DNA of 64,000 nucleotides, taken from positions 620,001 through 684,000 of the forward strand of contig JAADJZ010000004.1 of the NCBI GenBank assembly GCA_011032825.1. Direction: 5' to 3'. The position numbers and the translations under genes are program-made. Shown one piece after another: positions 33,239-43,744 of this stretch; the stretch's first letter is position 1, and every line of letters starts with the position of its first letter. The notes under the pieces are model-generated. The model was given only the letters and a program-made list of their open reading frames with translations. It had not been told where the DNA came from and made no database searches. The stretch is from Massariosphaeria phaeospora (Eukaryota; Ascomycota; Dothideomycetes; Pleosporales).

Positions 33239-34075
33239 ATGTTTACTCCTTGTCTACTTGTAGCTCTCAGCTACCTAAGTGTGTTCGTACACACCTCTCC
33301 CACCACTCTTTCCAAGCGAGCCGACGGCAGACAACTCTATGATCAGCTAGCAGTCCGCCATCGCGACTGCCTTCCGGACAAACCTGCGGTCAAAGAGGCC
33401 GAAATGTCCGATGACCACTACTTACTCGCCTTCGATGAACTCAAAGCCGACGAGAAAACTACGTTGCTCTTTGATATCGGCGAATTGTCCCCTCCGAGCC
33501 TCGAACCCAACAAGGCCCTTGAAGGCATCTATCATGTGATGGACTTACAGTATTGGGAGGATGTAAATGAGAAGAAATGGGTGGATGAACAACTCAAGAA
33601 GCCCTCTGGGAGTGAGGCAGACAAAATTCGAATGGCAAAGAACAACGGTGTTGTGTCAGGCTGGATGGGACCTACCGACATTTTCCTCCGCTCGACATAT
33701 CTCGAGAAGCTTCCCAGGCCGGTTTCCGACTACATGTGGCACTTTTGGGCTGAGAAATGCGAAGGCGTACAGCACACTTCTGCGCTGAAATCCATATACA
33801 TCTTCCTGATTCAGAATACCCAGACCGTAAAAGTGCTCGAAAAAATACTGCCGCCCCAAGACTCTCCGGGCTGCAAGACCGTATCAGCGATTGATGGCAG
33901 TGCGAATTTCTACGAGCTTTTGGGTACACCGAACTTTTCCTCAGTCATGCACTTTCTCATGGACAATGCTATGTCGATACTTAAAGGGCCGGAATCCATC
34001 GAAGTTTGTGCGGATGTCTTGGAGCCTAATCAAGAATACAGCGCCCGCATCAAGCTCGGACCCGACACCCCGTAG
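33239..34075 (+). CDS. secreted protein with dibasic propeptide site, unknown family
   Basis: A single exon of 278 aa. ATG 33239 gives a clear signal peptide (MFTPCLLVALSYLSVFVHTS) and a short pro-region ending in KR (TTLSKRADG), the usual Kex2-type cleavage site. The mature part is about 250 residues, acidic and Trp/Tyr-containing, with only a few cysteines (HRDCLPDKP, AEKCEGVQH, SPGCKTV, EVCADV). I do not recognise a domain. The strong TATA box upstream and intact frame suggest a regulated extracellular protein. A role in host or substrate interaction would be speculation. Confidence 0.75.
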   Translation: MFTPCLLVALSYLSVFVHTSPTTLSKRADGRQLYDQLAVRHRDCLPDKPAVKEAEMSDDHYLLAFDELKADEKTTLLFDIGELSPPSLEPNKALEGIYHVMDLQYWEDVNEKKWVDEQLKKPSGSEADKIRMAKNNGVVSGWMGPTDIFLRSTYLEKLPRPVSDYMWHFWAEKCEGVQHTSALKSIYIFLIQNTQTVKVLEKILPPQDSPGCKTVSAIDGSANFYELLGTPNFSSVMHFLMDNAMSILKGPESIEVCADVLEPNQEYSARIKLGPDTP

Positions 34076-34299
34076 GCCTAGTTAGACTAAGATCAGACAT
34101 CCGGTGTCAACCAAGAACGGATCTTCGTTGAAGCTATGGAGCCACCCAAACAGGTTCTATTTCGAATCGTGTCTCTAATATTCAGCTTTTATGGACATGG
34201 TACAGGCCGGGGAATTCTCGTTATCGCTAGGACCTAGCCGTGCGAACGGCACAGTGCTACAAAATTTCTTATGTGAGAGCGGGTTCGTGTTATGTTGTT

Positions 34300-34900
34300 A
34301 TTTTTGGTGGCAGCTGTCTAGGCTAGTGTCCCCGCATCGAAGGAGTCGTTGCGGAACAGCGGGATGACGGCCATAGTGTTGGGCCTGGTGTGTCCATAGA
34401 GAAAGTTCGCGCGAGCAGCTCAAGTGGTGTGTCCATAGCATGTACATTAGTAACATTTCGTTGTCCTTGAGATCTGCTTCTCTTCTTCTCTCTTGTGCAA
34501 ATAAAACGTGACGTCGTAATACTAGATTGAAGCGGGGTTCGGTCATGCAGTCGTTGGCTTCAGGAGTTGGACCTCGCTCACCCTCGCCTTCCTTAAAGCA
34601 GAAGCTTGCCACCAGTTGGCCTGTTGGGATACACAAATAAGCAGACTTTCCCGTGCCTGCGGGGTCGCTTAACCAGAAGACAAGCTTCCCATCCTTCCTC
34701 TCTGTCCAGTGTGCGATATCGTAAAGCAGTACGGCACAAGTGTTAGGCAAGTATTCCGCGTTGTGCTCTTCGGCGTGAGAATTATATATTGTACCTTTCG
34801 CAATAGGGAGCTTCGTAGAGTAACGCTCGATAAGTCGCTGCCGTAGTTATCCAAAACCCTCGCTGTAGATGAGCGGCTTATGAAAGTCAAAGAAACCTAA
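34300..34900 (-). pseudogene. NACHT-type STAND NTPase (NLR-like) fragment
   Basis: On the minus strand one frame reads LPIAKGTIYNSHAEEHNAEY, then LLYDIAHWTERKDGKLVFWL and SDPAGTGKSAYLC. This is the start of a fungal NACHT domain with its Walker A motif (PAGTGKS, near 34640-34660). Homology fades after LVASFCFKEGEGERG, and stops and frame changes follow. No start codon or N-terminal effector domain is joined to it, though 34847-35059 on the same strand is an open frame that may be a decayed upstream part. Fungal NACHT proteins act in heterokaryon incompatibility and immunity-like recognition; this copy is non-functional. Confidence 0.65.
34398..34422. repeat. 25-bp sequence shared with 55639-55663
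   Basis: AGAGAAAGTTCGCGCGAGCAGCTCA differs by one base from 55639-55663. Here it is flanked on both sides by TGGTGTGTCCATAG. Confidence 0.75.
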
Positions 34901-35059
34901 AAGAGAGTTAGCTGCATCATTTTTACGGGTCGTCAGGCTTTCCTCGAGCGCTTGAGCAGCAATGCTAGTTCTCTTAGTTATGTGAGTTAGAAAGAGAGAT
35001 CGCAAGAAGCGCTTAAAACGTCCAGCCTCGCGGACACCATCTGCTTTACTCATCGCCAA

Positions 35060-35817
35060 CTTTTGAGAATATTGCTTGAAACATTAGATAGATACACGTA
35101 GCATGCCTATGTCCTCTAGTATAGTGTCTCTATAAGCTTGCGAAGACTTCCTCTGTGCCCTCTAGTGTCAGCGAAAAATCGAGTTAATCGCCTCTGACAG
35201 CTCTGTGTTGGAGTATCCCATAAGCGCGTATGTCTTTATCATTTACTAAGTCTTCTGCGCAAAAGATAATGCCATCCTCATTAGTGTACAAAAGTCGCAT
35301 TATGCCGTGAAAAGGTTCTGTGTGCGCAAAGGTCGATGGCGTAATAAGCTACCCCACTATAACTACTACGCAAACACCCGCACTCTGTCTAGAGCTGTGA
35401 ATTGCAGCAAACGTCAGGAGATGTAGCAAAGATTCGATTTCCAAAAAGAATATCACAGAAAAAACAATCCCTAAAGATCTAGGGTGAGCCACTTACTACA
35501 CGTAGTGCCTACCTAACAGGCACAAAAATCTGACAAAAAACATACGACAGCGGGTATTCGCTAGTGGTCACCCACCTAACTACTAATCCGCCGGTACACT
35601 GCTTAAGTGCAGCTGAGCGAACGGGAAGCGCTGTTCTCAGTGTCCTATGGTCGTATGTATCAGTTTCTCCAACTACACACAATATACCCACCTCTCGTTC
35701 CCCTCCCGCAACCAAACAATGCAAAGTCTCAACCCCACATCCATAAAAACACATCGCACACTGCCAAGCACACGCAAGACACTATGAACATGTGTTATTT
35801 CGATGAATTCGTGCAGA
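35060..35817. other. AT-rich intergenic, no supported gene
   Basis: Stops are frequent in all frames and TA-rich words are common. It may be mutated repeat DNA, but I cannot identify a parent element. Confidence 0.4.
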
Positions 35818-37570
35818 CTAACATCTACTCTCCACGCCTTTGCGACTAACACATAGATACTTGACGCCCTTGTACGGCGTGATGCCTGCACCCAGCCCTT
35901 TACTCCTCTTCTGGTCGACCGCCAGACTGTCCACGCGAATTCCGCTCGCCAGCCACCCTTTCACCGAGAAACTAACCGTGGCACACGACGGCATGAGAAC
36001 CTTGTTCTGCTTGATGCGCTTGGCGTTTGTGGCGGTGGTGTCAGTTGCTTGCGCCGCGTGGTCGGAGGGACTTTGGTACGACAACGACGTGCCATCATCG
36101 TAGTCGTATGTATTGCTAGAGAGAGAGACCGGGCCGCCGTCCAGGGCGTCATCGTCGGCTTGCCCGACTACTGTTCCGCGTAGTGTTGCTGTTGCGCCGA
36201 TGCCTCCGCCACGGTCTGTCGACATGAGGGTGGCGACTTCTCGGCTGTTGATTTGCCATACTATACTTCGGTCTCCGGGCGCATAGCCGGCGTCGCCTGG
36301 CCCTTTGGCAACTCGCAAATCTGCGACGTTCTTGACGCTCGCTGGTAGGGGGATGTGCACGACTAGTTCTTCGATCGTAGGCGCCGCTGTTGTACCCTGT
36401 GACGCACCGCCAATTCCCCGCCCTAGCCCTCCGCGGCCCGAGAAGGACGACCCTGTTGAGTTCGGGAGTGGTGACGAGGATTTGCCTGAAAAACGCGGAT
36501 TGAGCTGTAATCGCACCTCGAAGTCGGCGCCACTAGAGCCAAGACACGTCTGTATTGAAACCGTAGCTGGTACATTCAATTTTGGTGCGGATTTGGCATT
36601 CTTTGAGGTTGAGAATGAATCCAATGCCGCCGGGCCCAGAAGATCCACTTCATAACCACATAGCAGGAATCGCCCGTCCGGTGGCACGAAACTTAGGTCT
36701 CCAGGCCGCTCCTTCCATCTGTTCAACCTCACACAGGGATGGAATACCGGAAGTGAGACCGTGTTCAATACGCCGCCTGAACAGCCTATCTGAAGAAGCA
36801 GATCTGGGATGCCTGACACCTTAGCCGTAAATGCGATGCTTCCATTCGAGATAGCCGACAGTGGACGACCCGAAGGCGAGCTGATAATATGAAGCGTTTC
36901 AACGATGTCCACGTAGAGCTCGTTCGAGGTATGTCGGACGTTCGCGCGGCGCCATGGCACTGGAGACGGACTCTGCGACACTGGAGTTGGCGAAAGTCGT
37001 GGGGATGGACGCGAGGAGAGAGAGAACGGCGTCGCGGAAGGTGTCAGCGAAGACGGCGTCGAGCTTGGTAGTCCCACACCTCCTAACAGATTCTTCATGA
37101 AACTAGGCGCTTCCACCACGTCCCTCAGCGCGTTTGGCTCCGTGCATGCAATGATCCCTCCATCCACCATCTCGCTCAGAAGCTGCGCCACCACGTCATA
37201 GTGACCTTCAATCTTGCTCGCCAATAATGGCGACCCCAGAAAGTCTTCTAGCGCATCAGCAACTCGGTGTAGCAGTTCCAGGACCTGCAGCGGCTCGGTG
37301 TCTTTGGAGCATGGCGACAAGAAGAGGAGGTGGTCCTGGATGATCGAGTATAGGAGGGTTGGCGGGTTCGTGTCGGGGAGATATATCAACGAAGGTCGCG
37401 GTGAGGGATGTGCGAGGTATAGGGGAAGAACGGTGCTTCCCGACGGTGGGCGGCCGGCGTAGGTGTGTTCGAGGAGGGGTGTACTGGGACGTGTCAGAGG
37501 AGGCTGTTTCTGCAACGCGTGAGATCTACTTGTGCTCGTCGAAGATGTAGAGAGCTTCAACAGCGCTCAT
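35818..37570 (-). CDS. APM3: AP-3 adaptor complex mu subunit
   Basis: Exons 37530-37570 and 35818-37483 flank a 46-base intron (GTAGAT...CCAG) and encode 568 aa. The first exon reads MSAVEALYIFDEH, as in fungal mu-3 chains, and the splice restores the longin-like N-terminal domain (LPLYLAHPSPRPSLIYLPDT). A Ser/Pro-rich linker (SPRLSPTPVSQSPSPVPWRR) leads to the mu homology domain: SNELYVDIVETLHIISSPSG, then VSGIPDLLLQIG, NRWKERPGDLSFVPPDGRFL and the C-terminal YKGVKYLCVSRKGVE. AP-3 carries cargo from the Golgi or endosomes to the vacuole. The mu chain binds tyrosine-based YxxPhi signals. It is a conserved single-copy gene and shares a 281-base promoter with the divergent DUF4536 gene. Confidence 0.9.
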
Positions 37571-37851
37571 GTTTCTTGGACTGTCGGCAACACCACATGT
37601 GAAGAGCACAAGGTGGGTGCGGGCGAAGACTGGCGGGGTCTTGGAGGCTGTTCGCGGGTGAAAACCGGGAGTGACGCGCCTGAGCAGGGGTCCCCAGCTC
37701 CGGCGTCGGTCAACTTTTCCTCCGAACCCTCGAGGCGGCTCGTCCCATCCCACCTGTTGCGCTGCAACGATCGCAACAACATCGACAGTGCGAGGTGCGC
37801 AGCATCAAGCCTGCACCACGGGGGGAACAAGATCCAATCCAGTCAACAGCA
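37571..37851. promoter_or_regulatory. bidirectional promoter, APM3 / DUF4536 gene
   Basis: The two start codons face away from each other across 281 bases of GC-rich sequence without a TATA box, typical of housekeeping pairs. Confidence 0.5.
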
Positions 37852-38201
37852 ATGGCAAAAGACGACATCACAACCCCGACGTTCAAGGAAGCCCTGAAGC
37901 ACGACCGGGCGCAATACGACGACTGCACCCCGTGTCGAGCTGTCGGTAAGCTGCCCCCTCGGGAGTTCCAGTATTGATTATATGTGATGGTTCTAGTAAT
38001 TAACAAATACCTTGCATAGGCACCGTAGTGTTCATGGGCCTCGGCGCGTACACGTACACCTCGGGTCACTCGCAACTCAAAGCACAAGAACTCGCGATCC
38101 GGAAAAGCAAGAGCATGTTTGGCATGGCCAGTAGGAGGGCGGGGATAACGGGCATGTCGGCCTTCATGGTGGGGTTGGGCGTGTACAGATGGTTTGCATG
38201 A
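37852..38201 (+). CDS. DUF4536 / DMAC1-like small mitochondrial membrane protein
   Basis: Exons 37852-37945 and 38020-38201 with a 74-base intron (GTAAGC...ATAG) encode 91 aa. The sequence DDCTPCRAVGTVVFMGLGAY is the DUF4536 signature: a CxPC motif followed by a membrane helix. Next comes TYTSGHSQL, then a second hydrophobic segment (ITGMSAFMVGLGVYRWF). The human relative DMAC1 (TMEM261) helps assemble the distal membrane arm of respiratory complex I. A similar inner-membrane role here follows from family knowledge only. Confidence 0.85.
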
Positions 38202-38648
38202 GGACCGGCGCGGATCAGGGCTCAAGGCATACTGCATGCATACTCAAGGCGTTTGGGGTCTGGAATACCCAGGAGTGTATAGATACTGCAAACATGACCA
38301 CGGTGCACAGTCACACCATTTGGAAGACATTGTCCTTTAGAGCTACTACTATTCACACGCTTCAACCAGTCCTCACATTTCCTCCGTCCGGCTCATGCCA
38401 GCGCATTGCCCTGCTTAACAGATAATAATCCCACAATGGTATATTGGCCCCCGAGTATGCTGATGACCCGCTGAAGTACTCGCAAAACCATGCAAGCACC
38501 CTAAGCCACATCTAGTTCTATCCCTCCATAATGCACCGAAAGAAACAGTTCCCCCGAAGATTGCGCCGTCACTGGGTATGATGCAAGAGGCCGTGAGCGT
38601 ATTGGAAGCTGAGCGCTTGATGGAGACAGCATCTGGCACCGCAAAGAT
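38202..38648. other. convergent 3' intergenic region
   Basis: Lies between two convergent genes. No further coding signal is seen. Confidence 0.5.
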
Positions 38649-39419
38649 CTATGACATGCGCCCTCGCTTGGGCCCGCCGCCGGAGCCGTCTCGTCGGTCG
38701 TTGAAGGAATCTACGTTAAAAAAGTCTTGCATCAACTTTCGTTTGTGGCCCGTGTTCCCTAGCGATACAAAGTTTTGGACTGCCGATCGCTGTAGTGTTC
38801 GTACTGACGCCCTGTTCGAGAGGCGGCGTGGATTAGTAAAGGCCCTCCGTGCGACTGTAGTCGTATCTAGTCCAGCGAGGTCATTGGAGTTGCCGTGAAT
38901 AGGGTAAGGGTGTGCACCAGAGAACTGGAACATTTGGTGTGAAGATGGGGAGTCGTCTGTTGTAGAGACTTCCATTTGTACGGGCGGCGGCGCGGAATCG
39001 GAGCGGTGGGTAGAGTCTGCGAGGGGATCCACCGAGTGGGTCTCTTCGCAGCTTGTGTTTCGTTCCATTATCGGCGAAGAGCTTCGTGCTCGTTTGTCCT
39101 CCAGCACTTCCTCGTCACTCTCGCTGTTCGCCTGGCCGGAGGCTGTGCCGTCCAGCCGCTCTGTCGCCCATTGCCGGATCCGCCAGCCCTCGCCATCGCC
39201 CACGCCCAAGTTTTCCTTGTTCAGGAAGGCGATCAGAGCTTCCAGGCCGTCTTGGTATCCCTCCGTGCGAGCCGTGTCGACGTCGGCCTGGGCCTGCTTG
39301 TAGAGGTTTGTCACGGTCAAAGCGGCGGCTCGGAAGGTCTGGTTGATGTCTGGTTGGACCGTTGATCTCGACTTCCGCGTCTTCGGGAGGGAGGTATTGA
39401 GGCTGCGCATGGAGTCCAT
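38649..39419 (-). CDS. HAPSTR1/C16orf72-like (DUF4588-type) conserved protein
   Basis: A single exon of 256 aa starts at ATG 39419. The N-terminal third is the conserved part: TFRAAALTVTNLYKQAQADV, then ARTEGYQDGLEALIAFLNKE and DGEGWRIRQWATERLDG. This helical block matches fungal proteins related to human C16orf72 (HAPSTR1, a stress-response partner of the ubiquitin ligase HUWE1). The remaining two thirds are low-complexity and Ser/Pro-rich. They end in a basic GHKRKLMQDFFNVDSFNDRR, then PKRGRMS tail that could be a nuclear localisation signal. The family link is from memory of the helical motif and is moderately sure; the function in fungi is unknown. Confidence 0.7.
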   Translation of the reverse strand: MDSMRSLNTSLPKTRKSRSTVQPDINQTFRAAALTVTNLYKQAQADVDTARTEGYQDGLEALIAFLNKENLGVGDGEGWRIRQWATERLDGTASGQANSESDEEVLEDKRARSSSPIMERNTSCEETHSVDPLADSTHRSDSAPPPVQMEVSTTDDSPSSHQMFQFSGAHPYPIHGNSNDLAGLDTTTVARRAFTNPRRLSNRASVRTLQRSAVQNFVSLGNTGHKRKLMQDFFNVDSFNDRRDGSGGGPKRGRMS

Positions 39420-39947
39420 TTGGCCAGCCTAGATGAGCTTCGGTTGCTCTGCGTTGTTGTCAGCATATTCTCGCCGCCCGAAGTGAGGCTTTCTATACAT
39501 TTACAAGTGTCGTGATGAGCAGCGGGTTGTGCCGTGTCAGGCTGCGTGCGGTGGAGGCAGTGAGGCGAGAAGCGTTGCACCAGCCTCGGTGGAGGTTAAA
39601 TGGTAACAGTGACAGTAGACCGTGGAAAAGCTGGTAGTGGGGGGTGTGAGGTGGCCATGATGATCCACATCCATGGCGCTACTGAGAATAGCCCGTGCGT
39701 CCCGCTTTCAATCCAGCCGCTACAAAGGTATCACGACTTCACCCTCACCCTTCCTCAAAGGCTCACCCCCACCCCCAGGGCTTACGGAACCGGGACCTCC
39801 GGATCGAAGAAGCCCGTTCCGCTCATCTCCCGGACGATCACGCCAACGCAGCAATACAACTCGACTAAGCTACATAGCGCGGTTCCATAAGAGCCTCTCG
39901 GAACAACCTCTGGAACGAACAAGCTGCTCCTGTTCCTGCCTGTCGTC

Positions 39948-41138
39948 ATGGCGTCGCATCTCGAGCGGCTGCCTCTTGAACTCCTGGACTTGATCACCTC
40001 CTATCTCCCGGCTCTTGAATACTGCCATCTCCGTCTTGTGTCCAAACAGCTGCACACCAATAGCCTTCGCGCATTCATCAAGAGGTATTTCGCCACCATC
40101 CGTACCACTCTGTGCTGGCCATCAATCTGCCACCTCGCCGAATTATCCACAATCGAATGTTACGCAAAAGAAATCAAGCTGCTCGACGTCAGAATCCACA
40201 ACTGGAGCGACCGCAAAACGATGACAATAGCCCGGCGCCGCGGTCCAGAGAAAGTTGGTTGTTCAGATGCAAATAAATTCAATGGAAGCTACCAGGACCT
40301 CGTCGAGGAATCACAAGCGCCTGAGGATGTGGACGCCGTTGAGACCCTTGCCCAAGCACTAAAGGGGTTTCCCAATCTGCACGCAATTCGCATCTACACA
40401 CATGCGCAGTACCTGGGATTATTGAGATGTGCAAAGCGATCACACTATTCAACTGAGTGTTTCATGTTACTTCTTGACGCACTTGTCGAAAGTAAGACCA
40501 AACTTCAAGAGCTCAGCATGTTAGATGGCAAAGACATGACATCCTCGACTTATTCGAGTATGGGCAAGTACCAAGCCTTCTGCCTCCCGTCACCACGCCT
40601 GCCCATCATGCACGAGACCTTCGTCAACTTGAGATCACTTTCCCTTTGCATTGACACGACGAATGTTAGCATAACGAACGCAGTATGGGAGAACGGCATA
40701 TGCAAATTCATCTACGCAGCCACTTCTCTAGAGAGTCTTTCTTTAGAGCTGGATGGCTATCGTATTGAATCACCGCACAGTTCCTCAATCATCAGTTCCA
40801 TGGCTGCAGAAGGAAGACTCGCCCGCCTACAACGATTTGAGCTCGCTAGTAGCATGGTAGACGGGCCCAGTCTGCAAAGATTCCTGCAACAGCACTTGCG
40901 CACGCTTCGATGCTTAGCCTTGGTTTCCGTCAATGCCGATGACTCCACCTGGCCGACAACGTTAGCTTTCATAAGGGACACCCTAGAGATTGAACAGCTT
41001 TATATCACGACAATACACTTTTTCCGACCAGAAATCCGCATCGATAGCGCCGGTCGAGTCGAATCTCCGTTGATAAAAGAGGTCCTGACCTCAGCAATCG
41101 ATCAGTATAAGAAAGACCTGAAGCTGCTTGGCCCTTGA
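39948..41138 (+). CDS. F-box protein with LRR-like C-terminal part
   Basis: A single exon of 396 aa starts at ATG 39948. The F-box is LERLPLELLDLITSYLPALE, then YCHLRLVSKQLHTNS. The rest is Leu-rich with periodic strands (FVNLRSLSLCIDT, SLESLSLELDGY, LRTLRCLALVSV) of the degenerate LRR kind common in fungal F-box proteins. It is a candidate SCF substrate receptor. It is not close to the pair at 27843/30999, lacking the PQQALVHR block and acidic tail. Confidence 0.8.
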   Translation: MASHLERLPLELLDLITSYLPALEYCHLRLVSKQLHTNSLRAFIKRYFATIRTTLCWPSICHLAELSTIECYAKEIKLLDVRIHNWSDRKTMTIARRRGPEKVGCSDANKFNGSYQDLVEESQAPEDVDAVETLAQALKGFPNLHAIRIYTHAQYLGLLRCAKRSHYSTECFMLLLDALVESKTKLQELSMLDGKDMTSSTYSSMGKYQAFCLPSPRLPIMHETFVNLRSLSLCIDTTNVSITNAVWENGICKFIYAATSLESLSLELDGYRIESPHSSSIISSMAAEGRLARLQRFELASSMVDGPSLQRFLQQHLRTLRCLALVSVNADDSTWPTTLAFIRDTLEIEQLYITTIHFFRPEIRIDSAGRVESPLIKEVLTSAIDQYKKDLKLLGP

Positions 41139-42052
41139 CCAGTGTTGTGCCATGACCGTGAGTAAGTCGTTGCCTACTAACGTCAGACTTTATTAACACT
41201 ACAAGACTCAAGCACACTCTAGAAAACTCATCTCCCTCTTCATTATGCTGTGTTATCTACGATCTCAGTATATCGGGTAAGGATCACAGAGAGCAAATCA
41301 CTGTATTGCGTCTTTGCCGTTACTAGCAACACACCATCTCGTGTATACCGTTAGAAGACCCAAAGGTAAACAAGCCAGATCGCTCATCTATCATGCATCC
41401 AATCATTAACGTTCTGGCCAAAGTATGTCAGGTTTATGTATCATTATTCGTAATGCTACCTCAAGCCTACCAGTCTCTATTTGTTCAAACTCCACCCAGT
41501 AGTATCCAACCAATGCACATTCGTCTGCGGCCCTTTCTCGATGGCTTTTCTTTCTCTTCATGGTCACTTTCCCTTTTCGTGGTCACTTTCTCTCTTCACA
41601 GTGACTTGCTTTTTCCGCGAATCTCAGTTCTCTAAAATTGCATAACCAATGCACCGGCGGCGGACGCAATGATAATACCGGAATTAGTACAGCGAGACTA
41701 AATCCTCTTCCTCTCATTCGTGAATCTTCCGTGTATAGCATCTCGGTGGGGTAATGCGTCTGCCGAATAGCTACAAATAGTAGTATTGTCGCCGAGAATC
41801 ATAGACTTTGTTAAAGTGTATCAGGATCATGAAATATTCAGTAGTGATTCTTTGAAAATGTCATATGCAAATTCTTCTAATGTTCGCTTCCACTGTTTTT
41901 GTCCCAACAGGTCATGGGTGCAGCGGCACGCTGCTTCAGAACTGGCGCGTTGGGTTTCATGTTAGCACTACCTCACAATTCTAGCGTCGCACACCTGGGT
42001 ATCCTAATCATCCTCTTCTAGCACAACAGATCAGCGCTCGCCACTCACGCAT
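41139..42052. other. intergenic, no supported gene
   Basis: Contains a duplicated TTTC-rich patch (TCATGGTCACTTTC and TCGTGGTCACTTTC near 41557-41590) but no gene. Confidence 0.45.
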
Positions 42053-42763
42053 CTATTTGGATTCGTTGTTCTTCTCGTCCAGGCAGATGCACATCGCTGC
42101 TATCAACGCCATGTCCACGCCCGGCGCAATTTTCACCGCGTACGTTTGCTGGCCGAAGAAGATGTCCTTGCCGCTGAGCAGCTTGCGGTCGATTTGCGCG
42201 ACTACGATGCCTATGCGAAGAGTCAGCGAGTCTGTGACGATTGAAAAATGGAAGAGAGCGGGTTTACCTCCTTGCGCTTCATCGGTGATATCCGCCGTCG
42301 TATCGAAAAAATTGCCCTTCATGAGCAACTCCTCCTGCTTCCCATTACTGGACGTAAACGTCGCAACCGCCTTACTCCCAAAGACTACCCTTGCACGTCA
42401 GCTCAGCCTCTATTTTCACATCCCCACCCATCATGGAAAATACTTACGCGCAAACTTGCTCTTGACCTCCATGACCTTCTGATCCTGCGGATCCTTGATC
42501 ACAAACGTCGTATGCAAGTGCAGCAGCTCCTTGCAGATATCGAACAGGTGGTTGCCCGCCATGTCGCGCACCTTCTTGCGCCCGCTGATCGACATGACTT
42601 TGCCCTCGACCTGCAGGATCGGCGTGCCGTTTGCCAGCTTGATGTGGAAGGAGTCGCCGGTCAGGGACAGCACTTTTTCTTTCAGCACGATGGTTTCGGG
42701 GGCTTGCGCGATGAGGTTCGCGTAGACGCCGATGGGGGCGGGGACGGGGGCGAGGCCGGCCAT
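42053..42763 (-). CDS. LURP-one-related / tubby-like C-terminal (LOR, DUF567) protein
   Basis: Three exons on the minus strand, 42448-42763, 42268-42384 and 42053-42210, encode 196 aa. Introns are 63 and 57 bases (GTAAGT...GTAG, GTAAAC...ATAG). The first acceptor is placed at 42385 because an earlier AG would read straight into a stop. The beta-rich LOR fold is seen as LVLKEK-like strands: ETIVLKEKVLSLTGDSFHIK, then GTPILQVEGKVMSISGRKKV, TTFVIKDPQDQKVMEVKSKF, IVVAQIDRKLLSGKDIFFGQ and a C-terminal hydrophobic helix VDMALIAAMCICLDE. This is the fold of plant LURP1-related proteins and phospholipid scramblases. The fungal role is unknown. Confidence 0.85.
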
Positions 42764-43744
42764 GATCAATGTGTGTAGGTGTATAGTACGCGGCGCGAGT
42801 GGGAATGAGGGTAGGTCTGGTGCGGGTTGGGACGGTTAGGAATTTTCGAAGTTAGGAATGTGGCGAGGAAGGAAGAACTGTCTTGTTGTGCGACGCTGCG
42901 GGCATGGCTCTATATTTATTCTGCTGGGGTGAGGCTATGTTGGCGCCGCAGGATAAGGCAACCGCCAGGGCATAAGACGGTCTTGAAACCAGCGGCAATC
43001 GCAGCCCCCAAGCCGAATCCTGCGACCCTGCCGCCGTTCGTTCCTGACTCGCACGGCAATGATTACCCGAGCTGAGCCGTCGTTGCTTGGGGGGTGGGGC
43101 TGTGGAGACGTTTATTGGAGATGGCATACGAGGATGCCCAGGTGCGCTGCTAGGCGGATGCGCACTAAAGCCATTAGTAAGCGTAAGCTCTCAGCTACTA
43201 TGGTACAAAGATACGCCGATTATGTGGCAGGGACTGATCGGCTTAGTCTGACATCGCGCTGGGTTAGTTAGAAACGTAGCACGCCCTACAAGCGTGTGGC
43301 TGTGGTTTCCTCGAATGCGTTCAGACGCGTAAGGCCCCGCAGTGATCGACGAGGGCTGCAAACCCCGCTTTAGGCCAACTCAACGTTGTGTTTAGGTTTG
43401 ATTTTGTGCGTGGTGTGCCGCTGGCCATAGATACGGTTAGGTGATCGTGTGGAGGCCTTATGGTATATAGCAAACCTTAGATGTCTACGAGCACTTGGTA
43501 AGAGTTTCAATATCATGTTGTGTCAGTCTATCTATTCTTTCAAGCAGTTAAGGTGGAGTATAAGAGAGCTCAACAGTCACATTATTTTCCTCCCTCGCCT
43601 TGTCTTAGTGTCATGTTCCCTTTGGACGTCGCATCATGTGTTCGCGTGTTAGAAAGGTTGCGCGAGCTTATTGCGACGAACCTGGTTTATTATGTGGGTG
43701 TTCGTAAGACTTGTCAGAAAGGAAAACCTTTTTTGTCAACAATA
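42764..43744. other. intergenic, no supported gene
   Basis: The left part is the promoter of the LOR gene. Beyond about 43130 the sequence becomes AT-richer toward the transposon block. Confidence 0.45.

Noticed and set aside
34847..35059. 70-codon frame beside the NACHT fragment as a separate gene
   Set aside because: No recognisable feature; more likely a decayed upstream part of the NLR-like gene, so it is mentioned only with that relic.
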